A stretch of DNA of 64,000 bases, taken from Hofstenia miamia (taxonomy: Eukaryota; Xenacoelomorpha; Acoela). Position 1 is the first letter of the stretch; each line of letters starts with the position of its first letter. The notes under the pieces were generated by a model. That model ran no database searches and was not told where the DNA came from. It was given only the letters and a program-made list of their open reading frames with translations. The translations under genes were made by a program, and so were the position numbers. Location: positions 735,800-799,799 of the forward strand of contig SCFE01000037.1 of NCBI GenBank assembly GCA_004352715.1, written 5' to 3'. Positions 1 through 12,099 of the stretch are shown piece after piece.

Positions 1-1128
1 GGCAATGCTGCCTGTGTGTTGGGTACTGTTGTGGAGGACTGTGAACTCGAAGCCGTATTTTTTATTTAATTCATTTGAAATGAACTCTTTACATGTTTAA
101 AAGATATTCTGAAAAATTATTTAAATATCAACATCCAGACTCAGCAATTCCAGATGCCCCATTGTTCTATATTAAACCTCAATTGTTATCTTAACTAAGG
201 TCCAATGTTGATTTTGCAACTAAGATGTAATTATTGTAAAGTTCATTTGAAACTAAGCTTATATTGTAAAGTTGATTGAAAATAAATAATTATTTCTGTT
301 TTAAAAAAAAATTATGAACAACATTGGACTAGTAAACCGAAAATTGAAAAATTAATTTTAAACAATTATCATAAAAATAGGCGAATTAGCATTAATGTAA
401 GTGCGCCGGGCTTAGTCTTAAGTTTTCGGCACATTTCCATCTCTAGGTCACATCCTAGCTATAAATATACATGTGTCTCCTACTTACATTACTGCGAGAA
501 TCATATTCATAATTATTTCTGAATGAATATTGGCTTACTTAATTATTTTTTAGAATTAACTCCATTAACCATTTACCTTCCAAAATGATATGAAATTGAT
601 CAAACAACATGGATGCTGTTAAACCAAATTTCGGTTTTTTTTCCTGGATCTGCTCAAACCTTACCTGACATGATCAATCCTGATACATCTAATTCAAAAA
701 TCCTGACCCGACTCAACATTACCTTTCCATTTATATTTAAGTAATCTATTTTAAACTGTAAGTTATATCAAACCGCCCACCCGTTTGGAAATTCCTAGAT
801 ACGTCCCTAGTGAGAATCCACAATAGAGATTAAATCGGGTAAATTTTGCAAGGCCGATCTGACACGAATTAGATAAGTTTTAACCGAATCCGATAATTAC
901 CCGACTTTATCAGTTGACGGTTAAATTGTCATCTCTATTTTTACTTGAACAAATTTATTTTCAATTCTTTCTGTTACTCATATAGTTTTTATGCTTAAGC
1001 ATAAAACAAAAAACTGCTTAAGATGTTTATTTAATGTAGAAAACTGAGCCAAGTTATCCCAATTAATAATGGCACATTCAAATTTATATTTTGTTTCTAT
1101 GTTTAAAAATATATATATATATATATAT
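1..1128. other. AT-rich non-coding sequence
   Basis: No reading frame with recognisable similarity and no RNA gene is visible. The stretch ends in a short (AT)n run at about 1111-1128 that directly abuts the P-like element. Confidence 0.6.
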
Positions 1129-1192
1129 CAAGGCGATACGAACAACAGGCCATGACATCGATATTTTCACAATAAATAGCGAAGGCCGATGC
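1129..1192 (+). repeat. Left terminal inverted repeat of the P-like element
   Basis: Reverse complement of 4243-4305 over ~64 bases with scattered substitutions. It starts CAAGGCGATACG. Confidence 0.85.
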
Positions 1193-1347
1193 AAATGTCT
1201 AATAAATTATTCCTTTGCTAACCGTTAAAAGGCGTCGTAAAAACCAGCCAATTAAAATACACTAACGCCGCACAAAATTTTAATATTTCTGCTTTTTGCA
1301 TTTTTTATACATTGAAATATTACACATAATACATATTCGTTATCGCA

Positions 1348-4056
1348 TGCCTCGTAAGTGTTCTGTTGGTTATTGTACCTCAGGATATAAAACTAATAAA
1401 GAACATGTCTCTATTTATCGTTTTCCTAAAGAAGAAAATGTGTAAAAAATGGGTTGCAGCTCTTCCCAATCGTATTCCAACTGTTACGCTTAATATGGGT
1501 ATTTGCAGTTTACATTGGCCTCCTGACACTGAAAAAAAGTTTTACCTGGTGGTTGTGCAGTGCCTGTCTATCCACCCAGTGCATTTCAAAATACAAGTGA
1601 CAAGCGAAGAATTGCTTCTGAAAATTGGTTGTGTAAACTATTTAAGGTGAACCACCCCATTAAATAACATTTTTCGCAATTGTTACACTACCATTCAAAA
1701 AATATTAAGGAATTTTAAATATGTATTAGATTAAGTTATTTTGAAATATTACTACACATAAATAATGAAAACAATTTATCGGGGTGATTCACATTAAGGA
1801 AGATGATATAATTTCTTGCACATCACTGGAGTTCAGCAAAAAATTGACAATTAAATCTAAAGAGTCCAATCATAGCTTTATTTTTCAAGATATGACAGTT
1901 GCACCTTGTGATATTAATACCACTATGATGGTTTCTACTTCACGTTGTGGAAATATTCATAAGTGGAGCATACATTTTGTTTTACAGTTTGATAATAAGT
2001 CATTTAAGATCGATACCTGTTTACAATTAAATTAAGTAAAATTGAACTTATAACTATGGGAAAGATGTTTCTCTACCATTTCTATCAGCAAAGCAATCTA
2101 TTCGTCATTGGTCAGAAATTGATGAAGTTTTTAAGAGAATTCGCTTAAATGATGATAACACTTAAGACAAAAGACATGAATTCATATTGCGTCAGCTAAA
2201 ATATACCAATAAACCCAAAAATGGTAGAATATATAATTCTCATGATATTATAGTTGCATTTTCATGGTATGCTACAAGTCGAGCTCTATATCGACAAATT
2301 CGTGACTATTTGTGTTTTCCTTCTGAAAGAACTCTACAGCGAATCACATCAAAAACAAAGAATGTTAATGATACAGAATTTCTTAAGACATTATTTGTCA
2401 ATCAGGAACCTAGATCACGTGCGTGTTGGTTACTAATAGATGAAATCTATATTAAGCCGTCGTTAGTCTATCATGGAGGATAAGTTTTTGGCATTGCATC
2501 AAACAATTCCAAAGAATTGGCAACAACTATTATGCGTCGTCATTAACTGCATGTTTTCTGGAGCATCAACTACGATTAGACTTTTACCTATTTCAAAGCT
2601 TGATTCTGATTTCCCAAAGACTACAATTATTGATGTTTGTTTGCAAGTAAATGAGGCTGGTGGAAATGCAATAGGTTCTAGTGTTGATGGCAATCGCATC
2701 AATCAAAAATATTAATACATTTGGGGATTTCTTCGCAGATGAAAGCAGACCATGGCTTGTGAAGGCGCCTCATGATCAAAATCAGCGATTCTTTCTACTT
2801 AATGGCAACATTCACATTGTGAAATGCGTTCGCAATAACTGGTATTCTGAGAAGCTGCAGTCCTTACAATTTTACGATTTTGAAAACGTTTCTGACATTT
2901 TAACTGCCAAATGGAGTGACTTACGAACATTATTTGAAGTTGAAAAGACCTTTTTCTGCATTTGTCTCCTCTAAATGAGAAAGCAATTTCAGCTTCCAAC
3001 ATTCAGCTGCAAAAAGTGAACCTCGCTTTGAAGGTTTTTTGCGAGCAAACAGCCACTGCCTTGATGTGCTTTTCCAAATCAAATGAGTCTACAAGGGCCA
3101 CTGCTAAGTTTGACTGAATTCTGTGATCATTTTTTCGAATTATCAATGTTAAGTCAAAATTTGAAGCAAGCTAACTCGAGACAATTTTAGAGAACCGATT
3201 TCAAGTTTAAGTTCTGACAGTCTTGCTTTTCTGAAAAAAATGGCTAAATTAGGAAATTATATGCGTCCAGCGTCCACTTGCGCAAGAGTCCTGTCTCTTA
3301 CACTGGATACATCCAAAGCGTTGATGCACAACTGTTTAGCAATGGTCGATCTGTGCGAGCACTTACTGACTACTACTGCATTATGTAAGCATGACTATAT
3401 TTTGCTCGGACAGTTTCAAGACGAGATACCACTGAAGAGTTATTTGCAAATTTTCGCCGTTGTGGAGAATCAAATTATTATCACTCTATCTCAGGTTATG
3501 GAAACTCACAAAATTGATAAAGCTAAGTTAGCAGTCAGTTTTACTAATTTGAGTTCTTTACTACAGTCGAATTCTACACATAACTGTTCACAATGCAGTC
3601 TTATATTTAACGAAGACATATGGAAACTGTTGGATGAATTACACACAACTGCTCAAGTTAAAAGAAATGACTTTAAATTAGCTGCTTATTATGTTGCTGG
3701 CTACATTTCAAAACGTTTTCCAACGTATCAAGAAGCAAATTAGCACTGATAGTTCATTATTCCAAAACTCACTTGATCGTGTTGGGTTATTACGGCCTAA
3801 TGAAAAAATTTATTGCGTTACACTATATTGCACAGTGCTCTTTGACACAATCGACTTTTCCTATCGATCTAAATTTTGCAGAGAAAGTCTGTGCAAACTA
3901 TTTAATAAAGTTCGTATCTTTTACTTTCAAGATGACCATATTTCCACAGAAGTGTTTCGAATTTTAAGTAACATTTGTTTAAATAATTGGTGTAGATATG
4001 TTTGCAGTAATGCAATTACAAAATGTGATAGCCAGAAAATAGCAAAATTGTCCTAA
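1348..4056 (+). pseudogene. P-element/THAP9-like transposase, broken
   Basis: The start at 1348 opens a THAP DNA-binding domain: MPRKCSVGYC, then YRFPK, KKWVAALPNR and, after a frameshift, GICSLHWPPDTE. This gives the C-x4-C ... C-x2-H zinc pattern. A further frameshift leads into PGGCAVPVYPPSAF, usual for the end of a THAP domain. Downstream pieces match the RNase H-like catalytic core of P transposases: LLIDEIYIKPSLVYHGG near 2435-2480, CVVINCMFSGASTTIRLLP near 2535-2590, and HIVKCVRNNW near 2812-2845. The C-terminal portion runs to 4056. At least four frameshifts and a stop after YHGG (2481) break it. The acidic residue expected just before the HIVKC motif reads LNGN here, so the copy would be inactive even if its frame were intact. 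The P/THAP9 assignment is from motif recognition. Confidence 0.85.
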
Positions 4057-4242
4057 TTATGTTGTTTATTATTTAATATGTAATAATATATAAAGTTAAT
4101 ATTCAATTTCAATGTCTGTATGATATTTATACGTGTTTGTAATCTAAATAATTCATTCTATTAGGCTTATTCTTAATTTGCTATAATCTGTGTGAGTTTG
4201 GATTGCCTGTAGCTGAGTAAGAATTTATTTTATTCTCCAAAT

Positions 4243-4305
4243 GCATCAGCCTTCGCTATTTTTTTCATATAGTTGATGTCAAGGCCTGTAGTTAGCATCG
4301 CCTTG
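4243..4305 (-). repeat. Right terminal inverted repeat of the P-like element
   Basis: Inverted partner of 1129-1192. It ends ATCGCCTTG. Confidence 0.85.
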
Positions 4306-5560
4306 TGCGAATCTATAAGATTAAACTTAAACTGTCTTGTATTATTGAGAAAAACAACAATCAAAACCATTGTATCATTGAAGAATGCATGAAAAGATTC
4401 AAAAAGTTCATCCGACAGAATAATTTTGAATCCCTAATATCCTTGGAAATCTAAAAGTCGTCAAGCATGGAAATCATTGTTTCTTAGAAATTATTGTACT
4501 GAAGTTGAATATGTATCTTAGTGTATGTTTGTCAAAAAAATCATTTTGTGTAATGAATGCTTAAAGTAAGTCACTCCAAACGAAGTCCTCATCTGACTAT
4601 TTAATTGATGCAAAGCTTATGATATCAAATTTTCAATTTTTTTACAGTAGCTGATACTAAAGCCAAAAAATTCCAATTTTTAAATCTAGAAGATCTTTCT
4701 TAACAATCTATCACGAAAACAAATATTCAGTATTTCAATATGCTAAAACTAACTTGAAGCTTTTTATTGAAAATGAATGACTTAAAACAGATGTGTATAA
4801 GAGACAACAAAAAGATGAGAGAACATATGAAAATCGTACACATTTCTTTTGGCCTACGCAGTTGCCTAATATATCATGTTCGAGTCGCAGTGTTCATAAG
4901 AATCTGAAGATGAAAAAGAAACATCAATTATTCGTTTGAAGTAGCTGAAACCTTATAAATAAAAAATAGAAGAAATGTATTGAAAAATACAGCTGCTTTA
5001 AATCAGCAATTCTTGTCTCAGAACTCTGTATGCGACTATTCACACAAAGAAAAAAAATTGGAATAATATTCTTACTACTACATATTTCAAAAATACGAAT
5101 TTTGACGTAAAACAATCGTTGAATAACAAACTTTTGAATTTAAAATATTACCTGGCCCGGTCATGAATGAGGTGTTCATAACTACCTGGAAATAGTTGGC
5201 GTAAAATACAAGTTCAATAACACATTTCTACTAGGCGACTCATATTTCATACAAACCGACTGGGAAATTGTAAACGAAATAGATCTAAACAATTAATGAA
5301 ATTCACTTAAACAAATTAATGAATGTTAATATTTAAAAATAAAATTGATTTGAAAAAGTCATAAAATCCATTTTAGATGTTGAGTAAATGCATGTCCCCA
5401 CTACTGAATAGTAGTAGGGACGAAAGCTAAATGGCATTGTAAAAAGATATTGAATTTTTACTTGGATGGTTTCTATATTAAGATAGTATTACTCGAGAGT
5501 GAAACAGACGAAACACTAAGTAAGGTTCTACGATTGCGACAGCATGTATTTCTTGCATCT
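4306..5560. other. AT-rich non-coding sequence
   Basis: Only short chance reading frames are present and no family is recognisable. Nothing further can be supported. Confidence 0.5.
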
Positions 5561-6078
5561 GAATGCCAGCAAAAGCTGTCGGAAAAGAAGCCAACGGCCA
5601 ATGTTTAGTGAAAACGTTACGATAAACAAACGATTACATCACCATTGAAATTCGTAGTTTAAAAAGAACTCCATTGAAATAATGCAATGCCCCATGGAGG
5701 CTTAAGATTTGGCTAGTCCTACTCGAAGGACGAAGTTGGATAGAGAAATAATCAATTGACAACAGATTGCTTTACAGGCTGTGCGATGTCCCTTGATTGA
5801 AATGCCCCCTCAAAGCTTGATTCTGATTNGAATGCCAGCAAAAGCTGTCGGAAAAGAAGCCAACGGCCAATGTTTAGTGAAAACGTTACGATAAACAAAC
5901 GATTACATCACCATTGAAATTCGTAGTTTAAAAAGAACTCCATTGAAATAATGCAATGCCCCATGGAGGCTTAAGATTTGGCTAGTCCTACTCGAAGGAC
6001 GAAGTTGGATAGAGAAATAATCAATTGACAACAGATTGCTTTACAGGCTGTGCGATGTCCCTTGATTGAAATGCCCCC
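5561..6078. repeat. 249-bp direct duplication flanking a single N
   Basis: 5561-5809 and 5830-6078 appear identical. They are separated by 20 bases ending in an N at 5829. The 19-base filler (5810-5828) is identical to 2593-2611 inside the P-like transposase. This pattern points to an assembly join rather than a biological duplication. Confidence 0.8.
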
Positions 6079-6189
6079 ATAATACCAATCTCATCACATG
6101 ATGCCGAAATGTTGCCAGCAGATGATTCCGAGAAAGAATCTCCATACTGACATTTAGTTGATGTCCTTATCTTACATACTGAGTACTCC

Positions 6190-6625
6190 AAAATTTTTAC
6201 CTTGAAAAAATACTTTTTAAAATGTATAGATCTATCTTTTTGGGTAATAACAGCCTAAATTCTGCGAGGTATGAGTTCATACAAATTGTGAACTGTTTCC
6301 AAAGAAATTTTAGCTCATTGCTCAATTAAAATACCCAGCAATTCTTTCACACACGATGGCGGTGGGAAATCGACTTCTAAATTGAATCCTTAAGATCGAT
6401 TATAAAATGTCAGTAATGTTAAGATCTGGTCATTTTCGTGGCGAGATGCTACTTTCTCCAATCATATACTCGGCCGGGAGTGGAAAATAAGGTAAACAAT
6501 TATTCATCAGAGAAAACATTTCCTCCACTGTGCTTTCTACATCACTAAACTCTTTGAAATAATTGCATTTGAGATTAGGGACTTTTCCATTGCAGTCGCT
6601 TTTAACGTTTCGATTCAGGGGCATA
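6190..6625 (-). pseudogene. Tc1/mariner-superfamily transposase C-terminal remnant
   Basis: Read on the minus strand, pieces recall the end of Tc1-type transposases. A degenerate PDLNI..IL..IL segment lies near 6420-6460 (family pattern SPDLNPIENLW). Next comes CVKELLGILIEQWAKISLE and then LYELIPRRI*AVITQKDRSI near 6235-6300 (family pattern SMPRRVQAVIKAKGG). Stops occur at the W of the PDLN region and inside the IPRR segment. The N-terminal half with the first catalytic residues is not seen, and no TIRs were found. It looks ancient and inactive. Confidence 0.6.
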
Positions 6626-9539
6626 CGATCTCACATAAAACAATTCACATTGTTTTGAAAAGCTCACTGTAAAGCACGGTTGTAAGATGTTTGTAGTTAA
6701 CCCTCCACCTTTTCATTTCATGCTATCACATATTCAATGTACTCAATTTAGTAGATCCAATTTGGTTAACTCAAACAAGTTCGGCTAAACAGTTAAATAT
6801 TCTATCTAAGAAGAGGTATATATTATTAAATGCTATGCTTTCTCATGTTTTACTGTACTATTATAAAAATCAGAGTGCTCACCTCTGTTTAGTAATTCAC
6901 TGAGAGGACATAGAGAGTTTTCCAAAGGAAGCAAAGCAGCGTAGATGTAGAACATTTCTGGAGGAGCCCGCTCACGAATTGATTGCAGCCATATTGAAAA
7001 TAGTCGAAGCCCATATCGTCGTAACTAATGTTCAACAAATTAAATTACAATAGAGTGGCAATAAATTAAATAAAAATCTTAAAACAGCACTTTAAGATTC
7101 GAAATGTAATATATTATAAAACAATTCGTCAAAATCTCACCCCCCTCATTTCCAAAATTTCAATATCCCCCGGAGGTGGCTACTATGAATTTACAATATT
7201 CGGGACAGAGCATCTCCAGGAGACCTTTCCTCCAATGTCATAATTAACCTTCTTAAATCCCGAAGTTTACAACAGATGAATTTTACCAGCGAGAACTTCT
7301 GAAATAGACAGTGTGTTTAAAAAATTATCCCATTTGGTAAACATTGTTCACATGAATGGGTAACTCCATAATAACCTGTTACACTATGCTATGACAAAAG
7401 TTAAGTACCTCAAATGTATTTTCACCATTAATATTTTCACCGACATTATGTTCTCACATAATAATAGGTTATTTTCTTACTGCAAAGGTGTAATAATCAT
7501 TTTATATATTTTATAAGGAAAGATTACATTTGCTATATCTTTAGATGTACATAAGTAGTTTTTTTGCATTTAGAAGATTTCTTAATTCTAAAATGAGCAA
7601 CAATGTTATATAGCATGATTTAAATTATTAGGGGAAATTCAAACTTCTAAAATTAAATTTCTGATGCCACGAGAGTAGCGATATTATATAAAGAAGCTCT
7701 TTGTTAAAAGGAAACATTTACATTTGAAAAATAGTAAATAAAATTGAAAATATTGATTTTGCTAAAGGTGGCAGCAGGCATTAAAATGAAAAAAGTTTCA
7801 AAAAATTTTCTTTTTACCAATTTGATCCGAAAGAATTAAAAAATGCAACACTTTTCCAGAATTCCCACTCCTAATAGGTTAAAAGTGCCATTTATCTCAG
7901 ACACATCAACCTTTTCTGACACAAAATCTGTTTTTTGTGCAAACGTTCTTACACTTTTTTTGTTTTCGTTGAGCTTTTTCTGATTTTTAAGTATATTTCA
8001 ACTTTGGTGCATTTGCTCTGATTTTTTTCTGCAGTGGTATTGTCACTGAGTTGATCATGTTTCAAACAGCAATGTGAATGCTATTTTGTTCTAATTCTTT
8101 AAACAAAAAATGCTTATGCTCATAAACCATTCATAGGATTTTCCTGAACCTACGCAGAGAGGTTTTATATGTCATTATTTTGAAACCAATTCGAGGATTG
8201 CAAATCTGCTGTTGTACTCTTGAAACTGCGCAGTTTATATGGTAATGATCCAATTGGCGAAAAAGTGGGAAAATTGAAATGCCAATATTATTTTGCTTTG
8301 AAGTGCTAGGATAAAATCCTACCATCAATCTATAGTGCATGGTAACAGCTTTCAAAAAATGCAAACAACTTGTTGAAATTTGAACCACTCCAGAAGCAGT
8401 AGGATTTTAAAAACAATAATATTTCGATTTTACCATTCAGAATGCGCAAATGCTGGAAATAATTTATTCAACAATAAAACAGTAGGAAATATCTAGTACT
8501 GAATCAATTCGGTTGATAGAATTGAGTTGACGTACGGATCGAAGTTAATGAATAGAGAAAGATATACGGGAAAGGATAGATTCAGTGTGACATGGCTGAT
8601 GCGGTTTATACACACTGTATATCTATAACTCAAAAAACAACTTTCAAAGATTGGGGTGCGGATCATACACGAGGATTTACAGTAATATTTAGATATTTAG
8701 TAAAAATTTTATACGCATACGAAATGAACGCTGGAGTAGATTTGTTATAGGCAAACAAAAAATTATTAGTTTTTTTAAAATGTAAGAAATAGGCTACTAG
8801 CTACCTATACATAATTAAACTCTATAGTGAAAATATTGGAATTTAAGCTTGTTTTGTCATACAGTATTTCAATAACGCTTCTATGGTAATTTTCTTTGTT
8901 GCAATTGCTGTACACATTGATAACACTGATCAACAATTTTTTTTACTGGAGATATGTAAAGTGGTTTAGACTAATTTGGGTACGCTGATTTCAAAAATCA
9001 TAACCGTTTTGCTGTATCACGTCAGGATTTTCAGTAACAGAAATATTCCCATTGCCTAGAAATTAGGATTTCAATGAAATTTTATAAAATCATTTATTCC
9101 TTTATTTCATCATGAATGCTTCAAAATTATAGAAATTACAGAAAAACTCCACTAGAATGTAATTAGAAATGCTTTAGGCATTTGGCTTTGCGCTTTTCCA
9201 TCAAACTTATCCATTGTAACCACAGGTTTTATTCGAAATATCAGCAGACCTCAAATTCAAAATGTCCGCCGCAAAACCTCATTTTTCAGTAATATTTTTC
9301 AAATATTTTCAATGCTTTTTAATTAAAAATAGCACTATGAGTATGAAATGAGCACATTCACTGACGCAAATAGTTTTTTCAACTTGGAAATAAACAACAT
9401 TTATAGAAAAGACTTACAAATTACTGAAAAGAAATGCAGTTTAGTGACCTTCATAACATGTAACATTATTGGGTTCATTATGCGATTGAAATTTGCAAAA
9501 AATTACTGAGATCTTTCATAGCATCGACTATAAATGAGT

Positions 9540-9544
<5 letters not shown>
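6626..9544. other. AT-rich non-coding sequence
   Basis: Almost 3 kb with no convincing coding potential. A minus-strand frame of 85 codons at 8131-8388 resembles nothing I know and has no supporting context. Confidence 0.5.
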
Positions 9545-9574
<30 letters not shown>

Positions 9575-9576
9575 NT

Positions 9577-9610
<34 letters not shown>
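9545..9610. repeat. (AT)n microsatellite with one N
   Basis: Uninterrupted AT dinucleotides on both sides of an N at 9575, so the true length is uncertain. Confidence 0.95.
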
Positions 9611-9613
<3 letters not shown>

Positions 9614-9720
9614 CGAGAAATAATTTTTAAGACTGTGCTTGTAAAAAAAGTTTGTGTGCACACGAAATAAAAAAAGTTTGTTTTCGTTACATTATTTATT
9701 CATTTTGATTGGATTACAGG

Positions 9721-10280
9721 ATCCAAGAAGAAAAAAGGTGAATTGAACATTGCAGAGAAATTATTGCAACTGCTAGAAATGTAATTGGTGATGAAACATG
9801 GTGCTTTCAGTATGAATCAGATACTAAGCGTCAAAGTGCAGTCTTGAAAGCACCGGGTTCTCCAAAAGCTCAAAAGACGAAAAGTAAATTCAAAAAAACT
9901 TCACCCCGGGAGGCTCAAACAGTTACAGCAGTCTTATATCTCGAAGTTATGAAGCGTTTGATTGTGCGAATCAGACTTATCAATCATAATTCAATTATTG
10001 TGGCCAATTTTTGCACGAAATCAGATTTGAGTGCTTCAGACTATCCAACTTATTAACCTGATTTAGCCCCATGTGATTTTCTGTGTTTCCAAATTTGAGA
10101 ACAAAGTTGAAAGGGATGTTTTTTGTAGACATTCCAACCATCCAATCAGCCTCAATACAATAAATGAGTTGGAGGGTGCATTTTAAAAGCTTTTGAATAA
10201 CTGTAAAAAAAGTGTATTTAATAAAAATATCGATATTTTGCATTTTCTTGGTTACTCGCTGCTTTTATAGAGACAGTCTT
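9721..10280 (+). pseudogene. mariner transposase remnant (C-terminal half)
   Basis: From ~9785 the sequence reads VIGDETWCFQYESDTKRQSA and then VLKAPGSPKAQKT. This is the hallmark GDETW(C) block of mariner DD34D transposases, including the second catalytic aspartate. About 60 codons later, in another frame, comes PTY*PDLAPCDFLCF (family pattern YSPDLAPCDFFLF), with a stop replacing the serine. The helix-turn-helix N-terminus and the left TIR are absent. At least two frameshifts and several stops are present, so it is a dead fragment. Confidence 0.8.
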
Positions 10281-12090
10281 AATTATTTGCCGTACTGTGT
10301 ATACATATATAATTGCGCTTAAATTTTGCATTACAACATACGAATTTGTAAGCGGTGATAACTATGTTTACACATTAATATCTTAGGTTATTCTGTTGAA
10401 GGAAGATTTTTAAAAATCATTCAAATAAATTAAATCAAAAATTATTTCCATATTTGATTTACCTTTGCAGAGTTTTCAGGATGAAGAAATCTCTTAAGCA
10501 TGTGACAAATAGTGTGGCAATGCCATCCACTGTAAATTACACTGGGAATGTGAATAAAAATTTTCTAAAACAATATTGAAACCCAACGAAATCGATAAAC
10601 ATCTTACTTCAATTACTGTAATAAGGACATCAATATCATCTCTATTAACCTTTAATCCACCTAAATTAGAAAGAAATTAAATTCAAAAAAACTGACATGA
10701 TATTCATTGACATATACAAAAATATATATTACGCCATCTATCGAACAAATATTTCATCAAAATAACATTGTGCAGTACATTTGTTACTAATTTATGGGAA
10801 ATCACTTTATTATATTAATAGCAAAATTTTAAATGGAAGAATATGAATAAACACAAACATGATAACCCTAGATTATAATATCAATAATTTGCAAGTAAAA
10901 TAAATTAAAGTATAACCTTTGATGGAAATAACTGGATCCAGTAAAACATATGCTTCATAGGAGGTGGAGAAGTATAAGGAATAATTCTTGTCTATAATTT
11001 CTTTTACACCTTTATTATTTTGATTATCTAAAAAGCGATGTTTAATACGAACATACATACTCTAAATCGCAGAAGTATATAAAACTTAACAGGTTTTTAA
11101 ATTACAAATCGGGTCTGGATTTTATTGCGTTAAAATGAGAACAAATTGCATTTAAAATTGCACACAATTCAATTACATTTTTACAAAAATTGTGTTTAAA
11201 ATTTATTTTTCTCCACGTTCTTACATAAAACAGCTTCTTATAAGAAACATTAATTCTAGATTCCCTAAAAATTATCAAGTGATATTTTAGGGGTTTCCAA
11301 GATCAGGGTTGTCTATGTGGTGATAATAATAGCTTCAATTTCAGAACTTCTCTATATCAACACTGACGTTGGGGACAAATTTTAGATCAACAGTTATTGA
11401 TAATTCTTGACGTACATAGACTGGTATCCGATGAATACAGAAACTGAATTGATTGTCGGAGCACATACGACAAATGGTCTTACATTACAGTGACTCTGTT
11501 GTCCTAACAAAGGGATTTGGTTGAATGAAAAAATATGGTATATAAATTTCGAGAAATCGATGTGGTTTAAAACTATGATAATGATAATCATGATTACCTA
11601 CGGCCACAATAGGCAATAATTTAGTCTCATAGTGGCAAAGTTGGAAACGAATTTTGACCAACGACCTGCTACTTTGGAAGCCAAAGACTCATTCAACACA
11701 ATTAACCTTAAACATTGTGGTGCCCATTTAAACATACATACCGTTTTCTATAAAAAATGTAAACTTGGAAATTATGAGACATGGACACATCTAGTAGTAA
11801 TCGTGCTTGGATATAATATCGAAAATTTGTGTTAAAGTGTCTTGCTCTGCTAAAAGTACTTCAAAAGATTAACTATTTTCATTGAAAATTCTTAAAAAAT
11901 TAATCTCTCCAAAACTAATGTTCAAGAAAATATAATTTAAATACCAGGGGATCAACAACGAACTTAAACTGTTTCTTAATATGTCGATAGACATCCCAAA
12001 TCCATCGAGGCTGTTCATGTTAGTCTTAATAATAATAAGAGTCAGAGCCAATTTATTGCGCAATATATGTATACAAGATCTACAAACTAA
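10281..12090. other. AT-rich non-coding sequence
   Basis: No coding similarity was recognised. Short frames on both strands (for example 11632-11835) look like chance. Confidence 0.5.
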
Positions 12091-12099
12091 CACATGACA

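Larger units (their letters stand above)
1129..4305 (+). mobile_element. P-element-like DNA transposon with long terminal inverted repeats
   Basis: The first ~64 bases (1129-1192) and the last 63 (4243-4305) are inverted copies with a handful of mismatches. The outer ends read CAAGGCGAT... and ...ATCGCCTTG. Between them lies a degenerate THAP-type transposase in the expected orientation, so the pair marks the borders of a 3,177-bp element. No 8-bp target duplication is visible: the left flank is an AT microsatellite that may have changed since insertion, and the right flank is tgcgaatc. Inference: an old, inactive copy of a P/THAP9-type family. Confidence 0.85.
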
